A stretch of DNA of 64,000 nucleotides from Diploptera punctata (taxonomy: Eukaryota; Arthropoda; Insecta; Blattodea; Blaberidae). The notes beneath the pieces are model-generated. The model searched no databases. It was given only the letters and a program-made list of their open reading frames with translations, and was not told the DNA's origin. The stretch covers positions 581,001 to 645,000 of the forward strand of contig JASPKZ010007283.1 of the NCBI GenBank assembly GCA_030220185.1, given 5' to 3'. Both the position numbers and the translations under genes were made by a program. Positions 42,877-52,929 of this stretch are shown here, in pieces (position 1 is the stretch's first letter; every line of letters starts with the position of its first letter).

Positions 42877-43849
42877 TTAATGAACCTTCTTAATTAAACA
42901 TTCTATAATTTCAGGGTCGTAGCCATTATTAACAGCCAATTGTTTAATAATATTCAATTCATTATTATATTCCAAGGGTGAAAGAGGGATATTTAAAAGT
43001 GTATGAATGTAACTATTAAAGGCTGCCATCTTATGAGTATATGGGTGAAGAGAAGAACTATGGATAGTGGTATCAGTATGAGATGGTTTGTGAAAGATAC
43101 CAAACTCAAACTTATTATCAATGTGTTTTATTGATAAATCCAAGAAATTTATACTATTATTTGTTTCTAATTCCATTGTGAAATTAATACTTCTGTGAAT
43201 GTTATTAATAAAATTTAAAAAAAAACTCCTGGCGCGACAGGCCTACAAGGCCCTTAGCCTACCAGCCGGCTGCTGGCCTCACATCCACATGTGTCAATCA
43301 CAGAGGGAGATGGTAATCAGCCAGTGTAGGGGTGACATGTGGTCAGCATATCGAGTCCCCCAGCCGTTATAGCTGGTTTTCTCAACCTGGAGCCACTACT
43401 TATTGTAGCTACCCAAATGCATCACGATGCTGGGTGGGCACCGGTCCCATATACTGGCCGAAATACCATGAGAAAATTTCTTCACCCATGGAGACTCGAA
43501 CCAGCGCAAGTCCCGTAGCTCTGCGCCAACGCTTTCTGCCTTAACCACTCAGCTACAGCGTGGGATAATAAAATTTAAAAAGGAATTCAATTGTCTTTTG
43601 GTTCCTGTGAAGCCTGCTATGACATCATCTACATAACGATACCAAAATAGAACATTTCTAGCTAATACATTCTTATGTATGGTTTGTTCTAAGTCATCCA
43701 TAAAAATCTCTGCCAAAAGAGGGCTCAACGGATCACCCATAATCAGACCATCTTTAGCTATGTACAATTTGTTATTAAATTCAAAGTAATTTTGATGTAA
43801 GCATGTTTTAAGAGTGTGTAATATTTCTTCAACTACAAAACCATTCACT
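42877..43849 (-). pseudogene. PLE-12 reverse transcriptase
   Basis: Upstream part 43849-43582: NGFVVEEILHTLKTCLHQNY, DGLIMGDPLSPLLAEIFMDD and FWYRYVDDVIAGFTGT, with catalytic YVDD. Downstream part 43206-42877: NFTMELETNNSINFLDLSIK and FEFGIFHKPSHTDTTIHSSS. SINE-C (43222-43566) with a 15-bp duplication separates them; the reading frame is otherwise open through both parts. Confidence 0.9.
43222..43566 (-). mobile_element. SINE-C, full length, in PLE-12
   Basis: 345 bp between perfect 15-bp repeats AATAAAATTTAAAAA (43207-43221 and 43567-43581). The tRNA-like head is in minus orientation at 43490-43560 (inverse B box GGTTCGAGTCTCC). The body contains GGCTGCTGGCCTCACATCCA. GC-rich. A partial relative lies at 12975-13140. 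Confidence 0.9.
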
Positions 43850-43879
43850 TTATTAGTTAGTAATGTCTAAAAAGCTAAT

Positions 43880-44085
43880 AAATATAATTTGATCTAATAC
43901 CAAGTTCAATCCAATTTACAGTATAAAAACTCTATTGAATTAATTGACAATATAAAGGACATTGATTTGCCTAATAACTTAATTTTAGTTTCTTTTGATG
44001 TAAAGAATTTGTTTCCCAGTATACCTACTATTGATGTAATAGAGATTATTAAGAGAATGTTACTAACTAATAAAGAGAAACATCT
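43880..44085 (+). pseudogene. Inverted 5' piece of PLE-12 reverse transcriptase
   Basis: Encodes NSIELIDNIKDIDLPNNLIL, VSFDVKNLFPSIPTIDVIEI and KRMLLTNK, i.e. RT motifs just upstream of where the minus-strand RT begins (TNKVNGFVVEE). The shared ACTAACTAATAAAG occurs at both breakpoints (43852-43866 inverse and 44050-44066). Confidence 0.8.
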
Positions 44086-44165
44086 GGAAGAAACGCCAGT
44101 TATAGACCACGGCCACATAGCCCGGAATCTTTTACTACCATGATTACCGGCCGTGAAAGCCTGCA
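44086..44165 (+). repeat. PLE-terminal repeat piece shared with 47360-47430
   Basis: TCTGGAAGAAACGCCAGTTA, TAGACCACGGCCACATAGCC and CGGAATCTTTTACTACCA occur in both places. Probably the 3' flank of a PLE hairpin family. Confidence 0.6.
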
Positions 44166-46075
44166 TTCCACAGTTATTTGATTGGTTTTACAGCTCAAAT
44201 TACAGAATTCTGCACCATTTGTTATCTGCTTTCCTAATTTTCCATACATCCATGCCATCATTTTTACTTGGCTGCCAATCGCATCGTACCCTTTCCATGG
44301 TACGATTCAAAAAAGTTCAATTTTATGTAAAAATCCAAATATGCAAGTAAGCAGTGTCACATTGCTAAATATATAGGCCTATTTCTATTTAAATTATCTG
44401 GTGCTCCAACTGAAAAATGTTATCACCTCAAGTTTTGAAAAAAGTCCCAATAGTTCAGAAAACACTTTTCTTAAGCAAACATCTATTACACACTTGCCAT
44501 GTGTCACATAACCTGACACTAGAACAAAGTATTTCTTCTCAACTTCTCTGTCATCTAAACTAGGCAACAGCAATTAATATTGAGATATGCTTATTGTTCC
44601 AATGAACTGCCTGGATCTCATTTTGTTCTTTGTATGTATAATTTTCTGACAAATGAACAAGTGTGGCTGCTTCATTTACTGCAATCTTTTCCTGAATATA
44701 TTTAAATGCTTCCGCTGACTGCCTTTTAGCTCAAATTGACACAGAAGAAGGGCCAGTAATTATTTTATGGGATAGCTAAGCCAAACAGTCTACCAGATTT
44801 CCTAAACCATATTTATGTTAATCCTCAGCCGAGTGCAGGAAGCAACAGACTGCACCAGGTGTATTAGCATTATAAATGAAAGGATAAATAGTCAGTCGGT
44901 TAAGGGACTCTAGCGGAAAAAATAATTATTTACAAGAATATGTCATCAATACTTTTTTGTTAAAATAGGATCCAAGAGGAAATATTAATCCATGAATTAT
45001 TATGTTGTGTATGACAATTTTTACGTTTTCCATGACTAACTGACCATACTTTACTGTTATTGATTATAGGACACATTTAAGGTATAGAACATTATAATGC
45101 AATTAATATTATTACATTTACGACTAAGCAGGACCAAAGTATGAGTTTGTGAAATAAAACAAATTAATATGACCAAATCTTAAACAACAAATTGATAAAA
45201 TTTTGAATGTTTTTACAGGTTTGGAATATGACAAGTTCTACCACTAATATTAGATTAAAATAATACACATTTGAAAAATTATCATATAGAATCACAAAAT
45301 TTTATCTTTAAAGATATACTGTATATTACATCTACAAAATTATTCCTGCATCAATTTCAAAATTTTTACCTCGGTATGACATTTTCATGGAATTGCTCTG
45401 TACTGACTCAGACATTATTGGTGTCATCTTGAATTCCACCAGGATAGAAAATTCCCTCTTCAACAAAACGAGCACATTTTCATAATATAACTTAACTATG
45501 CTAACCTAACAACCTAATCTAACTTTCATAACAAAAACCTAATAATCTGAATGTCCACTGTATTCCAAGAATTGTGTGACATAACAATGTAGGAATAATA
45601 GTGACTGATGTCATAATAAAAAAAAAAGCATGAGATGTAAATTGAAGAATTAATAGAAGATAAAATCAATACAGTTTGTATAGTTTATTAAATATGGCAC
45701 AGGTGTACTATTCATACGGACTTTGAAAATGCAACATTTCATCAAGGTATGTGCGCTCATTATAGAATTACAGCTATGTAAAGTGTTAAAAAATTGTATG
45801 AGAAATCGTGAACGGAAACTATTTAATAGCACTATGATATCTCTTAATTCAGCTAAAGAGCCGAGAAAGGTTTTATTTTAAAGAGTTTCTAATGCCCTTT
45901 CTTGCAGTATACAAAATAAAGGAAATATCAAAATAAAATTAAAAATTTACTTTAATTCTATGAAAAAATACATGTTTTTAAATTTTGAAATTAATTCCAT
46001 GAATAGTTAGGATTGTTGTAAATCACCTTGCAAAATATGAATGTGGAATGATAATGAGTTCATTGTTCAGATACA
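44166..46075. other. Unassigned intergenic sequence
   Basis: AT-rich. No coding region or repeat family recognised. The longest open stretches are short, and show no motif that I know. Confidence 0.5.
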
Positions 46076-46079
46076 GTAA

Positions 46080-46108
46080 TTCTTCTTCTTCTTCTTCTTC
46101 TTCTTCTT
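46080..46108. repeat. (TTC)n microsatellite
   Basis: About nine TTC units. It is the inverse of the GAA-rich tail found on LINE copies such as 58590-58613 and may be a tail remnant. Confidence 0.9.
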
Positions 46109-46254
46109 TGGATTTCCCCCACTTATAGGTTTGCCGTCTTCAGTTTCCGTTTTTCTATCATTCCAATTAGATACAGTATTAAATTTTTTTTTTTTTTTTT
46201 CATTTCAATGTGCTGTATTCATGTGATATATGCTGGTAATAGTAAGTATTTGAG

Positions 46255-46623
46255 AATAAAGTACTTAGGAAAATTTTTGGACCAAAGAGAGATGAACAAA
46301 CAGGTGAATGGAGAAGACTACATAACAATGAACTACATGGTCTTTATAGGAAGTCAGATATAATAAGAACAGTTAAGTCTTGTAGATTGCAATGGGCAGG
46401 ACATGTTGCACGTATGGAGAATGAAAGACTTGCATGGAAGCTTCTTGTAGAAAAGCCAGAGGGAAAACGCCCAGTTGGTAGACCAAGAATGAGGTGGGAG
46501 AATAACATTAACTATGATTTGAGTGAAGTAGATTATACAGGGAATGATTGGAAAGGATTAGCTCAGGATAGGGATGTATGGAGGGCTTGTGTCTGCACGG
46601 CCATGAACCTACGGGTTCGATAG
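46255..46623 (+). pseudogene. LINE ORF2 C-terminal end, well preserved
   Basis: Open to the stop at 46621-46623: KIFGPKRDEQTGEWRRLHNN, DIIRTVKSCRLQWAGHVARM, KLLVEKPEGKRPVGRPRMRW and DVWRACVCTAMNLRVR. The RLQWAGHVARM and GKRPVGRPRMRW blocks are the standard LINE ORF2 end in insects. 5'-truncated; the 3' end GGGTTCGATAGTGCCAGTGA is shared with four other places here. Confidence 0.85.
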
Positions 46624-46629
46624 TGCCAG

Positions 46630-47225
46630 TGAGTAAGTAAGTAATACGGTAGTAATTTCTTCAGAATATAAAATTGACCTATGATAATAGTTTAAAGTAA
46701 AATAGTTACCATTACATCAAAGTGATGTTTCCATAAATTAAGAGATTATAAGTTCAGTGTTAATGAAATAAGTAGGATATTATCACATTTTTAATCAGAC
46801 AAGTTTTGAAGTTCTAATGTGACAGGAGTATCTACACGGTTAAATCATACAGAATTTTAAGCTGCTGGTAATACTTATTATTCCAACTTTCCTTTCATAA
46901 AACCAAATATTAACAATACTAACAATAATAATTTATATTTTTAAAATTTTACAACAAAAAAATTATGCCTGTAAGTAATATGTACTGCACTCCCAGAGGA
47001 AGAAAGACCTAAGAAGGAATGTGGCTGATACGAACACCACGCGACTCTAGGTTGTACTGTACACTTTGAAAACATATTTTTCAAAAGTGCTGTGAGCATA
47101 ATTAAGTAACATATAAAACTAATATAACATTTAAAACTAGTGTGATGTCATATGAGTGTAATAGATAAATAAACACAATAAACCTTGCTCAATAACAGGA
47201 ATCTGTTCCAACTAATCTAATTTGT
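46630..47225. other. Unassigned AT-rich sequence
   Basis: Nothing recognised. Confidence 0.5.
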
Positions 47226-47245
47226 TACATGTAGTACAACAATTT

Positions 47246-47430
47246 CCCTCAACTGCGGAGGGCATCTTCAGTGGCGAGCGCTAGAAGCTGTCGAGTCTAC
47301 GACAGGGAAACAACAGCTTCTAGCGCTCGCCACTGAAGATGCCCTCCGCAGTTGAGGGAGAAACGTCTGGAAGAAACGCCAGTTATAGACCACGGCCACA
47401 TAGCCCGGAATCTTTTACTACCACAATCAA
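47246..47430. repeat. Perfect 46-bp hairpin with hammerhead motif
   Basis: The arms 47246-47291 and 47313-47358 are exact inverse copies, with a 21-nt loop. Followed by AAACGTCTGGAAGAAACGCC and the block also seen at 44086. On the plus strand: CTGAAGA (47333-47339), stem II CCCTC/GAGGG, GAAAC (47360-47364), GTC (47365-47367), stem I CCA (47330-47332) with TGG (47368-47370). The terminus of yet another PLE family. Confidence 0.7.
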
Positions 47431-47811
47431 ATAACTGTTCAGGAGGGTCAGAAAATTATGTGGAAGAAGGAAAGTAATTTCTAGGAAAACAATTTGATCA
47501 TCTTGCAGCTATCATGGACTCATTGCATTCACAATGTGAAAATAAAACTATATAAAAAATCAAATAAAATAAAAATTATCCATACCCCCTGCACTGATCA
47601 GTCTAACAGGAATTAATCCGATTAATAAACTTACAGGAATTACAATCCGTTTTAAGTATTTTCTTTTCTTTTGAAAAGAATAACTGATGTGGTAATGCCA
47701 ATTCGATGTTGTGTCTTATGATTTTAGAGCAATAAATGTAAGGCAATACTAGAGTATATAAAAATAATAAGAAAATATAGCAAATGACAAATACAAAATA
47801 ACATCTTAGTA

Positions 47812-48038
47812 ATATTTAATTTTAGGAAGTGATATTTTGAGGTTATTTTAATTATATTAATTTTAGTCTGATCATCTTACCTCAATATTAATGTTGATTT
47901 GTTCTTGGACATGTTTCAAAACAATTCGTTTTAATTCTGGAGAAGCTGACGATAAAACAGAATTGTTTTGAAACATGTCCAAGAAGAAATCAACATTAAT
48001 ATTGAGGTAAGATGATCAGACTAAAAATAATATAATTA
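47812..48038. mobile_element. Solo pLTR hairpin (copy H)
   Basis: A 227-bp insert outside any PLE, between ACATCTTAGTA (47801-47811) and ACATCCTAGTA (48039-48049). The left edge is TTTTAGGAAGTGATATTTTG. The arms contain AGTCTGATCATCTTACCTCA and its inverse. Plus-strand core: CTGACGA (47946-47952), stem II AAAACA/TGTTTT, GAAAC (47970-47974), ATGTC. Stem I next to the core is not convincing. Confidence 0.8.
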
Positions 48039-48049
48039 ACATCCTAGTA

Positions 48050-48780
48050 TTTATCATGGCAACTAGAGATCTGCATGTGGACTCTTAACACACTTAAAAA
48101 ATGCAAGAAATAAATGGCTACTTAACAAATAAGCAAATAAATTCATAAAGTAAAATGTAAAGTAACTCATTCTCAATAGCAATGTTTCCTGAAACAAAAC
48201 ACACAAAAACAATTTTCAAATAAAATAAACAATTACACTAATCTGCATGATATCAGATGACTGAAAACTAACACATTGTATTAGTTCACTTTTTTATGCT
48301 GATTCCAGAACTGTTCTTAGTTTTCTTCTATCATGTACAGTGTTTTCAGAAAGGACCTAAACTGTTTTCATATATTTATTGGTGAGAGCATAATATGTGC
48401 CAGACGGTAATGAGTATTGTAGGAGGGAAATTTGTCAATTGAAGCCTCTAAGCCTTCAGTTTGGCACAACTGCTGCTGAGGTTGAACAAATATTATAGAC
48501 TTTCTGAAATAAAGCTTACTATGCTTATTTTAAAGTGAAACTTTGTGACTAGGATGAGGCGTGGGCACCCAACAAAGTTTGTCGCTATTGCATTGAGAGG
48601 TTAAGATTGTGGACAAAAGGGGGGAAAAAAAATGTGCATGCCATTTGCGATTCCTATGGTGTGGAGGGAGCCTAAAGACAACCTTAGTGACTGTTACTCC
48701 TGTTTTCTTAATGTTCAGGGACGTAATTAAAAAAATAAGAACCAAATTGTATATCCAAGCAACCTTTCAGCCATTAGGCC
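48050..48780. other. Unassigned sequence before a decayed gene
   Basis: AT-rich up to 48500. 48540-48780 may be an eroded 5' part of the following multicopy gene, but no motif is clear. Confidence 0.35.
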
Positions 48781-48789
48781 AGTTTCACA

Positions 48790-50060
48790 TGGAGAAGAGC
48801 TGCCTGTTCCTCTTCATCTAGCTGTTTTAGAGAACCTGAATGAATATAATATTGAAAGTGAACTAGATGCAATCACTGACGACGATACTGATGATATATA
48901 TCAGCCTGAAGATAGCTTTACTCCACAACAGTTCTCTCAAAGTGACCTTAATGATCTATTTTGTGATCTGAATTTGCCAAAGGAATCTGCAGAACTACTT
49001 GGCTCACGGCTTAAAAGTAAGAAGCTTCTGGAACCAGGAACACATTACTCATAGTACAGACACAGAGAAAAAGAACTAGTTCCTTTATTCTCACAGAATG
49101 ATTGTTTGGTTTACTGCAATAACATAAACGAGTTAATGCACTTCTATGACATTGAGCATGATTTTACTCAGTGGAAACTTTTTATAGACTCGTCTAAGAG
49201 GAGTCTCAAAGGTGTGTTATGCATAATGGGAATGTGTATAGGTTCATTTCTATTGCCCTTTCATTTCAGATGAAGGAGACATTCGAGAACATGAAGTTGC
49301 TATTAACAAGTATCCAGTATGAGGAATACAGGTGGCTTATCTGCGGTGACTTTAAAGTTATAGGGATACTATTAGGGCAACAAGCTGGTTTCACAAAAAT
49401 GCCATGCTATCTATGTGAATTGAACTGTCAGGTAAAGCAAACACATTGGGGTTTGTAAGTTTGGCCAGAGCAGAGAAATGTTGTGCCTGGAACTAAAAAC
49501 ATCCTATATGAACCACTTGTAGGTCCTCAAAAGTCCTGCTTCTACCACTACACATCAAATTGGGCTTGATGAAGCAGTTTGTAAGGATTCTACCAAAAGA
49601 TGGGCCTTGCTTCAAGTACCTTTCTAAGAAATTTCCGTCCATCACACAAGAAAAATTGAAAGCTGGAATTTATGTTGGTCTGCAAATAAATAAACTGATG
49701 AAGGATGAATATTTTGAATAAACAATGAATAAGAAAGAAAAAGAAGCCTGGACCGCTTTCTGATCTGTTTTACTGAAAACTTTCTAGGCAATAACAAAGA
49801 TCCTAATTACAAGATAATTGTGGAAAATATGTTGGATATTTTCAAAAAGTTGAATTGTAACATGAGTGTGAAAGTTCACTTTCTATGTTTCCATATTGAC
49901 TACTTCCCCAAAAATCTGGGACATTATAGTGAAGAGCAAGGTGAAAGTTTTCACCAGGATATTAAAGAGATGGAGATGAGGTACCAGGGGACATGGAATG
50001 AAACTACTGTTGGATGTTGATGAGGAACGTCAAGGAAGTCAAAGAATAGAAGGTTTCAAA
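48790..50060 (+). pseudogene. Decayed copy of an uncharacterised arthropod multicopy gene
   Basis: Successive frames read DLNDLFCDLNLPKESAELLG (48945), DFTQWKLFIDSSKRSLKGVL (49160), FKVIGILLGQQAGFTKMPCY and LCELNCQVKQTHWGL (49350-49457), HIKLGLMKQFVR (49550), DGPCFKYLSKKFPSITQEKL (49600), NMLDIFKKLNCNMSVKVHFL and EEQGESFHQDIKEMEMRYQG (49825-49995). I recall these motifs from a long, highly repeated arthropod protein family without known function, probably a mobile-element protein. At least five stops or frameshifts. Confidence 0.65.
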
Positions 50061-50473
50061 ATTAATGGAACACCATTTACTTTCTGTTTTGTTACAAGGT
50101 AGTCACAAAATTATTAGGACAGTTCCTTACAGTATTTTTAACAAAAATATATCTTGTGTGAAGTGAAGTTTGAATATATTTGTGTTTGGAGTAACTAAAA
50201 CGTGAAAATACAAATTCTTATTTTGTGCAAAAACCTAATGTGATAGACAAAAATGGAAATCATTTCTGGAATCAGTGTAAAAAATTGATTCAAAAACACC
50301 TATTTTAAATAAGTTTTAAAATGCAGACTTATGTTATATGTCACAATAATCTTCACTCAAATTCTTCATTTAAAGTTTGTACGTTAAGTTTTTTCAAAGT
50401 TTACTTGTTGTAAATTCACAAAATTTAACTTGTTGAAAATGGAACTAATTTTACAATGGGCCTTTGTAAAATT

Positions 50474-50895
50474 TTATTTGGTGCAACTTTGACAGTGGCG
50501 ACTAAAACCATCACTACCAGGAAAAACATTTATAATTCTGCCTGTACACGAGCACAATGGAGATGTATTATCTTCTATAATGTTCACCAGCTGTCCAATT
50601 TCCAAATTTGGTAATTTTTTATTCCATTCATTTCTCTGCTGTAGACTTAGAAGATAATTCCTGGACCAAGTTTTCCAGAAGGATTGAGTCATATGTTGAA
50701 TGTGCTGCCACCTGTCCAAAGCACTGATTTTCAAGTGACTTATGGAAGGTGCAGGGCAAGCATTTAAGGAACGACCAATAAGGAAATATCCTGTGGTCAG
50801 TGGTTGATAACATGACACATTATCTGAAATTTCACTTACGGTAATGGCCTAAAATTCAATGTGGCCTCAATTTGGCATAATAATCTATTATATTC
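50474..50895 (-). pseudogene. BEL/Pao integrase C-terminal end
   Basis: Minus strand: NYEEYNRLLCQIEATLNFRP ends one open stretch. A frameshift follows, then PLTTGYFLIGRSLNA, DRWQHIQHMTQSFWKTWSRN and a GRIINVFPGSDG tail. The T-G-x-FLIGR and RW...FW..W..EYL pattern is diagnostic for the BEL/Pao integrase C-terminus. The catalytic core is absent. Confidence 0.85.
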
Positions 50896-50989
50896 TTCAT
50901 AATTAAGCATAGTTAAACCAATTACTTGCTTTAAATGGGTTTTCAAAAATGACTCATCTATTTCACTTACTGTGAGAGAAAATATTAAT

Positions 50990-51405
50990 CTTTCTTTGGG
51001 AAGCTTGAGGTTATGACAAAACCTTGTAATGTAAGTTGAAACTCTCTTAAGAGTATTAAAATTGGAAAATTTATTCACAAATTTGTTGACACAGAAAGCT
51101 GAGGTTTTACATTTATTGCTACATAAAAGACTAATTTTAGTTTTTCCTTTCATATCTGGTAGTTCAATATTTTGAATAACTTCAGGAGAATGAGATGACC
51201 ACTTTTCAATAGGAAAGCAACCAAGGGACAATAAATGAAGTAATTGTTCATAAAGCATTTTAGTTTCTTCGACTGCAAAATAACTTCCTATAAAGTCGTC
51301 AACATAAAAACTATCTAACAAAGCTTGAGACACATCCTTACTATCATTAGCAAGTTGTACTAGGCAGCGTGTTGCTAAGAAACTAGCACATGAGGTACCT
51401 ACCAT
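50990..51405 (-). pseudogene. BEL/Pao reverse transcriptase fragment
   Basis: YGTSCASFLATRCLVQLA-type segment at 51400, then LLDSFYVDDFIGS with the catalytic YVDD (about 51310), and KMLYEQLLHLLSLGCFPIEK. Further upstream decayed RT blocks lie at 51720-51640 (PHHLVFKLTSSTTKNRVIFD). Typical Pao RT order. Dead by stops and deletions. Confidence 0.85.
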
Positions 51406-52185
51406 AGGCCTACATTACCATGGTCAGTTGGCATGATTGTAGAGGATCCTTAGTAGATTTTCTTCCCACAATCTTACAATCTTACGTAATTTCCTCTCAT
51501 CAGAGTGAATTGTAACTTGTCGATAATGTCAGCTGTAAGCACAATTTCATACTTCCTAAATCAAAGCATGATTGAAAACAAATCATCTTGTACATTAGTT
51601 CAATGCACAAAATATCATTAAGTAAACAGTTATTAGAAGATTGGTGCCAGTATCAAAGATAACTCTATTTTTAGTTGTACTAGAAGTAAGTTTAAAAACA
51701 AGATGATGGGGAATGTCAAATTCTCCATCTTCAAACTTATTAGAAATAGACTCCAAATGTCCTAGGCTAATATATTGAGTAGTCAGAGTGAAGTTTAGGG
51801 TTAGAATTAAATCTATTCTCTAAAAGACTCGTGCACTTAACTGATTTATCATAAGTATTGCCAACATTAACTTGCAATATGATATGAGGGCAAACCATAA
51901 ATCTATCTTCTTCTATATGAGTGGTGTTCTCGACAAAGTGGGATTCACAAAACTTATCCTCTTTAGTTGTGGGATTTCATTGATCTAGTCAAGTTCACAA
52001 AACTTACTAAGGTTTCTATCAATAACATCTCTCTTAGTGAAATAACACATAGAATGATATGGTCATTTAATACAATGGGAGGGTACTTGACCTCCGAAGA
52101 CTGCTCCAAACTTTGTGGGCAGTATAGTAGAATATCCTTTCCTAAACATAGGGCTACCTGTTATACTATTGAATACAACTCCAGA

Positions 52186-52926
52186 TGTTAATATTATTAG
52201 TTTTTAAACATCTTGATGATGGACAAATTATATTTGAAAAGACAAATATACGCCTAGACTGGGGTTTGAACCCAGGACCTTTGACTTTTCAAATATAATT
52301 TGTCCATTATTAAGATCTTTAAAAACGAATAATATTAACATTGAAAGAAGCACTACTGGCTTTATAAGTAATGTTTAAATTCCCCAACAATCTGCCAGGA
52401 TACAAGCTGCTGAAATGAGATTCCTCAGACCAATAGCAGGATATCAAAGAACAGACAAAAAATAAATAACACAGAAATAAGACAACTAAAAATAGAGGAA
52501 TTAAACTCAACAATAGAGAAATACAGAATAAACTGGAAAGAACACTTGGCAAGGATGACTGAGAATAGAATATCAAAAGCAGCATACAACTATTCACCAC
52601 GAGGAAGAAGAAGTTTGGGAAGACCAAGGAAAAGATGGAAAGAGCAGCAATTTGGAGCCGGAACAGGCTAGTAAATAAGCCTAAATCGTGAAGAAGAAGA
52701 AGTTTAAATCCCCAATAAAATGTCTTCTTAATAAAGAAACCGCCATTTGCAAAAATCGTAGCAACGGCTCGTAGCGTTTGGGGTTAGGGAATTAACTATG
52801 TGTAAGAGAAAAATACGCGTTTAGATTGGAGGCCTATGTAGCTCAGATGGAAGAGCATTGACATAGAGAGTGAAAGGTCCTGGGTTCAAACCCCAGTCTA
52901 GGCGTATATTTTTCTTTTCAAATATA
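52186..52926. mobile_element. tRNA-module element 4, containing a LINE tail
   Basis: A 741-bp insert in BEL/Pao between ACAACTCCAGA (52175-52185) and ACAACTGCAGA (52927-52937). It has a short palindromic left part (52227-52305), the GAAACCGCCATTTGCAAAAA spacer, a plus-strand tRNA-like body (52832-52905) and a TTTTTCTTTTCAAATATA end. A LINE 3' fragment sits inside at about 52385-52700. Confidence 0.8.
52385..52700 (+). pseudogene. LINE 3' fragment nested in tRNA-module element
   Basis: Same sequence as 58285-58600: AAGCTGCTGAAATGAGATTC, GAATAGAATATCAAAAGCAG and AGGAAGAAGAAGTTTGGGAA. Flanked by GTTTAAATTCCCCAA (about 52374) and GTTTAAATCCCCAA (about 52704), a 14-15 bp target duplication. Ends with a GTGAAGAAGAAGAA tail. 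Confidence 0.85.
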
Positions 52927-52929
52927 ACA

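Larger units (their letters stand above)
41290..43906 (-). mobile_element. Penelope-like element PLE-12, minus strand
   Basis: A different PLE lineage from the others. RT 43849-42877 (split by SINE-C), GIY-YIG 41970-41690, 3' end with a good hammerhead motif at 41385-41430. A tRNA-module array fills 41988-42852. The upstream RT part is found inverted at 43880-44085. Confidence 0.85.
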
